DNA from: Candidatus Bipolaricaulota bacterium
Lineage (GTDB): Bacteria; Bipolaricaulota; Bipolaricaulia; RBG-16-55-9
Assembly (NCBI GenBank): GCA_027021605.1
Contig: JALUUA010000215.1
Span: forward strand, 1-8,359
Length of the DNA: 8,359 bases
Reading direction: 5' to 3'
Part shown: piece after piece, positions 5,363 through 8,359 of the stretch
How positions within the stretch are numbered: position 1 is the first letter of the stretch
Layout of the letters: every line of letters begins with the position of its first letter
The notes under the pieces: model-generated
Database searches by the model: none
What the model was told of the DNA's origin: nothing
What the model saw: the letters and a program-made list of their open reading frames with translations, nothing else
Position numbers and translations under genes: made by a program

Positions 5363-7942
5363 CTATTTCACCACCACGTTCACCAGCCGCCCGGGCACCA
5401 CGATCACCTTTCGGATCGTCTGCCCGTCGAGGCGGTCTTGGACGCGCTCCCGGGCGAGCTTCTCCAGCTGCTCCCGGTCCTCGCTGATCTCCACAGGCAC
5501 CGTCATCCGGTCGCGCACCTTCCCGTTGATTTGAATGACGATCTCCCGCTCCTCGGCCACCAAGGCATCGGGATCGTAGGAAGGCCAGCGCTGCTCCAAA
5601 ACCGCGTCCTCGTGGCCCACGACCCGCCAGAGCTCCTCCGCGATGAAGGGCGCGATGGGGGACACCAGCAAGATGAGGCTCTCCACGGCGCGCCGAAAGA
5701 GCGGCCCGTGGAACCGCCCGCGCTCGCCCTTGTAGTGCTCGACGTAATCATAGAGCTCGTTCGTCAGCTCCATAAGCGCGCTTACGGCCGTGTTAAAGTG
5801 AAATCCCTCGATGTCCTCCGTGACACTCTTGATTTTCTCGTTGAGGACGCGCCAGAGCTGCTTCTCCCTCGGCGGAAGCTTCTCCCGCTCGATGGGCTCC
5901 TCCGGGGCCTGGCGGACGACGTCTTGGTAGTCCCAGACGAGCGTCCACAATCGATTGACGTAGCGATACGCCCCGCGGATGCCCTCCTCCGTCCACTCGA
6001 TGTCCTTCTCGGGTGGGCCCATGAACAGCGTGTACAGGCGCTCGGCGTCGGCCCCGTAGCGCTCGATGATCTCATCGGGGGGGACGACGTTCTTCTTGGA
6101 CTTGCTCATCTTGGCCACCTCTGCCTGGAGGGGCCGACCGCAATGGGGGCACGTCTCGTCCTCGGGGACCTCACGCACGTGGATCCAGCCGTGCTCGGGG
6201 CAGCGATACGCCTTGTGGGTGATCATCCCCTGCGTGAACAAGCGGGCGAAGGGCTCGTCGAAGTTCACAAGGCCCATATCTCGAAGGGCCTTGGTGATGA
6301 AGCGGGAGTAGAGCAGGTGCAAGATGGCGTGCTCCACGCCGCCCACGTACTGATCTACGGGGAGCCAGGCGTTCACCAACTCTGAGTCGAAGATCCGCTC
6401 GTCGTCGTGGGGCGAGAGGTAGCGCAGGTAGTACCACGAGGAGTCGACGAAGGTGTCCATGGTGTCCGTGTCGCGCTTGGCCGGGCCTTGGCATTGAGGG
6501 CATTCGGTTTCGTAGAACTCCGGGATCTCGGCGAGGCCCTTCTTGCCCAAGAACTCCACGTCGGGCAGCAGGACGGGGAGCTGGTCCTCGGGGACGGGGA
6601 CGACCCCGCACCTCTCGCAGTGGATCATGGGGATGGGCGTCCCCCAGTAGCGCTGGCGGCTGATGAGCCAGTCCCGGAGGCGGTAGCTCACGTGACGCTT
6701 CCCGATCCCCTTCTGCTCCAGGAACTCGATAAATTTGTCGATAGTCTCGGGACCGGCGGGGAGGCCCGAAAGCGGCCCGGAGTTGACCATCACGCCCTTC
6801 TTGTCTTCATAGGCTTCCGTCATCGTCTCGCCGTCGAGCTCCCCGTCCTCGGGCTGGATCACGGGAACCACGGGCAGCCCGTGGGCGCGGGCGAACTCGA
6901 AGTCCCGCTGGTCATGGGCGGGCACGGCCATGATCGCGCCCGTCCCGTAGGTCATGAGCACGTAATCCGCGACCCAGACGGGGATCTTCTCGCCCGTGGC
7001 GGGGTTTATCGCATAAGCCCCCGTAAAGACGCCCGTCTTGGGGCGATCGACCCGCTGGCGCTGGACCTCGCTCTCCTCGATCGCCTTCTTCACGTAGGCA
7101 TCCACCTCGGCCTTTCGATCGGGAGTTGTGATCTGCTCCACCAACGGGTGCTCGGGGGCGAGCACCATGTACGTCGCTCCGAACACGGTGTCCGGTCGGG
7201 TGGTGAAGACCTCGATGACGCCGTCGCGGTCGGCGAGGGGGAACGCGATGAGCGCCCCCTCCGAGCGGCCGATCCAGTTGCGCTGCATGATCTTCACCCG
7301 CTCCGGCCAGTGCTCCAGCTTCTCGATGTCGTTGAGCAGCTCCTCGGCGTAGGCGGTGATCTTGAAGAACCACTGGGTGAGCTTCTTCTTGGTGACGGGG
7401 GTGCCGCACCGCTCGCACTCCCCCTCGACCACTTGTTCGTTGGCCAGGACGGTGTCGCAGCCGGGGCACCAGTTCACCCAGGCGTCCTTTCGATACGCCA
7501 ATCCGCGCTTGTAGAGCTGCAGGAAGAGCCACTGGTTCCACTTGTAGTACTCGGGGTCGCAGGTGGCCAGCTCCCGGCTCCAGTCGAACTCCACGCCCCA
7601 CAGGCGGAACTGCCGGCGGAAGGTCTCGATGTTTTTATACGTCCACTCGCGGGGGTGGACGCCGCGGTCGATGGCCGCGTTCTCGGCGGGGAGCCCGAAG
7701 GCGTCGTAGCCCATCGGGTTGAGCACGTTGTAGCCCTTCATGATCAGATAGCGGCAGTAGGCGTCGCCCAAGATGTAGTTCCGCCCGTGGCCCACGTGCA
7801 TCTCGCCGGAGGGGTACGGAAACATGTTGAGGTAGTAGAACTTCCGGCGGGTGTCGTGGATGTCGGGCCGGAAGAACCCGCGCTCGCGCCAGAAGTCGCG
7901 CCACTTCTTTTCAACGGCCTTAAAGTCGTATCGGGGTGCCAT
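5363..7942 (-). CDS. leuS: Leucyl-tRNA synthetase LeuS
   Basis: Class I aminoacyl-tRNA synthetase that charges tRNA-Leu and edits mischarged tRNA; 859 residues, normal bacterial length. It shows MFPYPSGEMHVGHGRN with the HIGH-type motif at 49-52. A zinc site C159-C162-C176-C179 follows. The editing CP1 domain has TTRPDTVFG (247-255, including T252, the position known for editing in E. coli) and AHDQRD (D344, D347). DSSWYYLRY follows, then KMSKS at 611-615, and the family ending VVVPGRLVNVVVK. Before KMSKS there is a second cysteine/histidine cluster (C581, H584, C598, C601). A longer frame from a GTG at 7957 exists, but the ATG at 7942 is preferred because GAGGTGAGG sits just upstream and MAPRYDFKAVEKKW is the usual N-terminus. 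It is the first large gene after the promoter at 8138-8165. Confidence 0.98.
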   Translation of the reverse strand: MAPRYDFKAVEKKWRDFWRERGFFRPDIHDTRRKFYYLNMFPYPSGEMHVGHGRNYILGDAYCRYLIMKGYNVLNPMGYDAFGLPAENAAIDRGVHPREWTYKNIETFRRQFRLWGVEFDWSRELATCDPEYYKWNQWLFLQLYKRGLAYRKDAWVNWCPGCDTVLANEQVVEGECERCGTPVTKKKLTQWFFKITAYAEELLNDIEKLEHWPERVKIMQRNWIGRSEGALIAFPLADRDGVIEVFTTRPDTVFGATYMVLAPEHPLVEQITTPDRKAEVDAYVKKAIEESEVQRQRVDRPKTGVFTGAYAINPATGEKIPVWVADYVLMTYGTGAIMAVPAHDQRDFEFARAHGLPVVPVIQPEDGELDGETMTEAYEDKKGVMVNSGPLSGLPAGPETIDKFIEFLEQKGIGKRHVSYRLRDWLISRQRYWGTPIPMIHCERCGVVPVPEDQLPVLLPDVEFLGKKGLAEIPEFYETECPQCQGPAKRDTDTMDTFVDSSWYYLRYLSPHDDERIFDSELVNAWLPVDQYVGGVEHAILHLLYSRFITKALRDMGLVNFDEPFARLFTQGMITHKAYRCPEHGWIHVREVPEDETCPHCGRPLQAEVAKMSKSKKNVVPPDEIIERYGADAERLYTLFMGPPEKDIEWTEEGIRGAYRYVNRLWTLVWDYQDVVRQAPEEPIEREKLPPREKQLWRVLNEKIKSVTEDIEGFHFNTAVSALMELTNELYDYVEHYKGERGRFHGPLFRRAVESLILLVSPIAPFIAEELWRVVGHEDAVLEQRWPSYDPDALVAEEREIVIQINGKVRDRMTVPVEISEDREQLEKLARERVQDRLDGQTIRKVIVVPGRLVNVVVK

Positions 7943-7944
7943 CT

Positions 7945-7953
7945 CCTCACCTC
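7945..7953 (-). promoter_or_regulatory. leuS ribosome-binding site
   Basis: GAGGTGAGG in mRNA sense; the GAGGTG core ends 5 nt before the ATG at 7942. It lies inside the frame that would start at GTG 7957, arguing for the ATG. Its downstream GAGGAG could pair with CTCCTC at 8054-8059 in the leader. Confidence 0.8.
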
Positions 7954-8014
7954 GCACTTGCGGACAGAAAGAAGACCCTTATGTTGTACGAAATACGAGC
8001 TTGGATGTCGAGTC

Positions 8015-8033
8015 GCGCGCTGCTTCTACGCGC
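8015..8033 (-). promoter_or_regulatory. Small GC hairpin in the leuS leader
   Basis: In mRNA sense GCGCG (8033-8029) can pair with CGCGC (8019-8015) around a 9-nt loop. It is formed by the tandem repeat and has no U-run after it. A regulatory role is not shown. Confidence 0.3.
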
Positions 8034-8040
8034 TGCTTCT
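8016..8040. repeat. Tandem 12-nt direct repeat in the leuS leader
   Basis: CGCGCTGCTTCT occurs twice without mismatch (8016-8027 and 8029-8040), separated by a single A, giving a 13-nt period. It lies in the untranslated leader between the leader-peptide hairpin and leuS. Confidence 0.9.
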
Positions 8041-8058
8041 GTTGGATGACAGGGAGGA

Positions 8059-8078
8059 GCCGTGCGCTTAGGCACGGC
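8059..8078 (-). promoter_or_regulatory. Leader hairpin enclosing the leader-peptide stop codon
   Basis: In mRNA sense GCCGTGCCTAAGCGCACGGC gives a perfect 7-bp stem with a 6-nt loop; the TAA stop of the putative leader peptide (8070-8068) lies in the loop. A ribosome paused on the Leu-Leu codons at 8085-8080 would lie against the 5' arm. No U-run follows, so this is not an intrinsic terminator by itself. The hairpin is certain as sequence; its regulatory role is inference. Confidence 0.55.
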
Positions 8079-8127
8079 GCAGGAGCGGATAGAGGCGCCG
8101 GAAAGGTCTTGTGGAAATGGGTGCCAT
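8068..8127 (-). CDS. Putative leuS leader peptide (19 aa, Leu/Arg-rich)
   Basis: A short frame MAPISTRPFRRLYPLLRRA starts at ATG 8127 and ends at TAA 8068-8070. It contains three Leu codons (CTC, CTC, CTG; residues 12, 15, 16) and five Arg codons, with Leu-Leu just before the hairpin at 8059-8078. The predicted transcription start (about 8131-8127) falls only 0-4 nt before the ATG, or exactly on the in-frame GTG-ATG, so translation would be leaderless or nearly so. Placement directly in front of the leucyl-tRNA synthetase gene suggests a sensor of leucyl-tRNA charging, as in Leu-codon leader peptides of amino acid operons. The frame is short and could be chance; the Arg content could instead mean arginine sensing or nothing. 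Confidence 0.4.
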   Translation of the reverse strand: MAPISTRPFRRLYPLLRRA

Positions 8128-8137
8128 CACGGCTGCC

Positions 8138-8165
8138 ATTATAGCCCTCGAAGGCGTTCTGTCAA
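8138..8165 (-). promoter_or_regulatory. Sigma-70-type promoter of the leuS gene block
   Basis: Reading the minus strand: -35 TTGACA (8165-8160, 6/6), a 16-nt spacer, and -10 TATAAT (8143-8138, 6/6). The expected start is near 8131-8127. The discriminator after the -10 is GC-rich (GGCAGCC), which in proteobacteria is linked to stringent control of translation genes; that link is inference here. It gives a leader of about 185-190 nt before leuS. Confidence 0.88.
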
Positions 8166-8177
8166 CGGTGTGCTCTG

Positions 8178-8206
8178 TTGTGAGGCGGGAAGGATGGGTC
8201 TACAAT
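8178..8206 (+). promoter_or_regulatory. Divergent promoter for the HicB-like gene
   Basis: -35 TTGTGA (8178-8183, 4/6), a 17-nt spacer, and -10 TACAAT (8201-8206, 5/6). The expected start is near 8213, giving a 5' UTR of about 22 nt. The -35 box lies 12 nt from that of the leuS promoter on the other strand. Confidence 0.65.
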
Positions 8207-8216
8207 CCAGAAGAAC

Positions 8217-8225
8217 GGGGGTGAT
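8217..8225 (+). promoter_or_regulatory. Ribosome-binding site of the HicB-like gene
   Basis: GGGGGTGAT resembles the extended anti-16S complement (GGAGGTGAT) and ends 9 nt before the ATG at 8235. A second ATG at 8224 lies inside it and opens a 4-codon frame (MQTV) whose TGA overlaps the 8235 ATG. Confidence 0.6.
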
Positions 8226-8234
8226 GCAAACGGT

Positions 8235-8359
8235 ATGACTTTTACAGCGTATATCGAGTGGGATCCCGAGACGAAGCTCTACGTGGGGATCGTGCCGGGC
8301 ATTCCGGGAGCCCACACCCAGGGAGCTACTTTGGATGAACTCCAGCAGAACCTCAAAGA
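8235..8359 (+). CDS. hicB: HicB-like antitoxin family protein, C-terminus cut by window end
   Basis: The first 41 residues include YIEWDPETKLYVGIVPG, then IPGAHTQGATLDEL and QQNLK. This is the HicB antitoxin fold start (partial RNase-H-like; classic pattern: beta strand, D..g.Y.a.vPelPGc.tqGdTleEa..n..e). HicB proteins neutralise the double-stranded-RNA-binding HicA mRNA interferase and often repress their own promoter through a C-terminal DNA-binding domain, which is not visible here. No hicA lies upstream: that space holds the two divergent promoters. So either hicA follows beyond the window or this is one of the many solo HicB-like proteins. The start is chosen from the family N-terminus; a promoter and RBS precede it. 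Confidence 0.82.
   Translation, partial: MTFTAYIEWDPETKLYVGIVPGIPGAHTQGATLDELQQNLK

Noticed and set aside
6407..8071. Long plus-strand open frame (554 codons) opposite leuS
   Set aside because: It is an antisense shadow of a GC-rich gene, low in complexity and rich in Gly, Val, Leu and His, with no recognisable domain; leuS on the minus strand explains the region fully.
8059..8078. Intrinsic terminator
   Set aside because: The stem is good on both strands, but neither side is followed by a run of Us, and it sits between a promoter and the gene it serves.
7943..8131. T-box riboswitch in the leuS leader
   Set aside because: T-box leaders are common before leuS in Firmicutes, but the conserved T-box core (GGGTGGNACC-like) and a following terminator are not present.
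8194..8238. Short plus-strand frame MGLQSRRTGVMQTV before the HicB-like gene
   Set aside because: Its ATG lies upstream of the predicted -10 box and so is probably not in the transcript; it lacks an RBS.

Overview
This is a GC-rich bacterial window. It carries a tightly packed, leftward-reading (minus strand) gene block, plus the start of one rightward gene at the right edge. The proteins are bacterial housekeeping types (LeuS, TilS, an RseP-like site-2 protease). They are rich in Arg, Glu and Pro, and the carbon-nitrogen hydrolase resembles archaeal thermophile homologues from memory. A thermophilic or uncultured GC-rich lineage is possible, but the sequence alone does not identify the phylum.

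Right to left, in order of transcription: a near-perfect housekeeping promoter (8138-8165, minus) drives a leader of about 190 nt. The leader appears to hold a 19-codon Leu/Arg-rich leader peptide, a hairpin containing its stop codon, and a tandem 12-nt repeat. Next come leuS (7942-5363), a fused MNT nucleotidyltransferase-HEPN protein (5358-4588), a 2,4-dienoyl-CoA-reductase-like SDR (4591-3800), a nitrilase-superfamily hydrolase (3794-3006), tilS (2932-1445) and an rseP-like intramembrane protease (1448 to beyond the left edge). The junctions are 4 nt, a 4-nt ATGA overlap, 5 nt, 73 nt and another 4-nt ATGA overlap. A single operon is therefore plausible, with one possible break or control point at the 73-nt gap before tilS. 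No rho-independent terminator with a U-run was seen in the window.

To the right, a divergent promoter (8178-8206, plus) reads into a HicB-like antitoxin gene cut by the window end. The -35 boxes of the two divergent promoters are only 12 nt apart.

Functionally, the block joins translation fidelity (leucyl-tRNA charging, tRNA-Ile lysidine modification) with envelope proteolysis, a lipid-type reductase, an amidase/nitrilase and a toxin-antitoxin-like MNT-HEPN fusion. The features most worth a second look are the putative leuS leader-peptide attenuator, the MNT-HEPN fusion that lacks the canonical HEPN histidine, the three-PDZ protease, and the hairpin sitting on the tilS ribosome-binding site.
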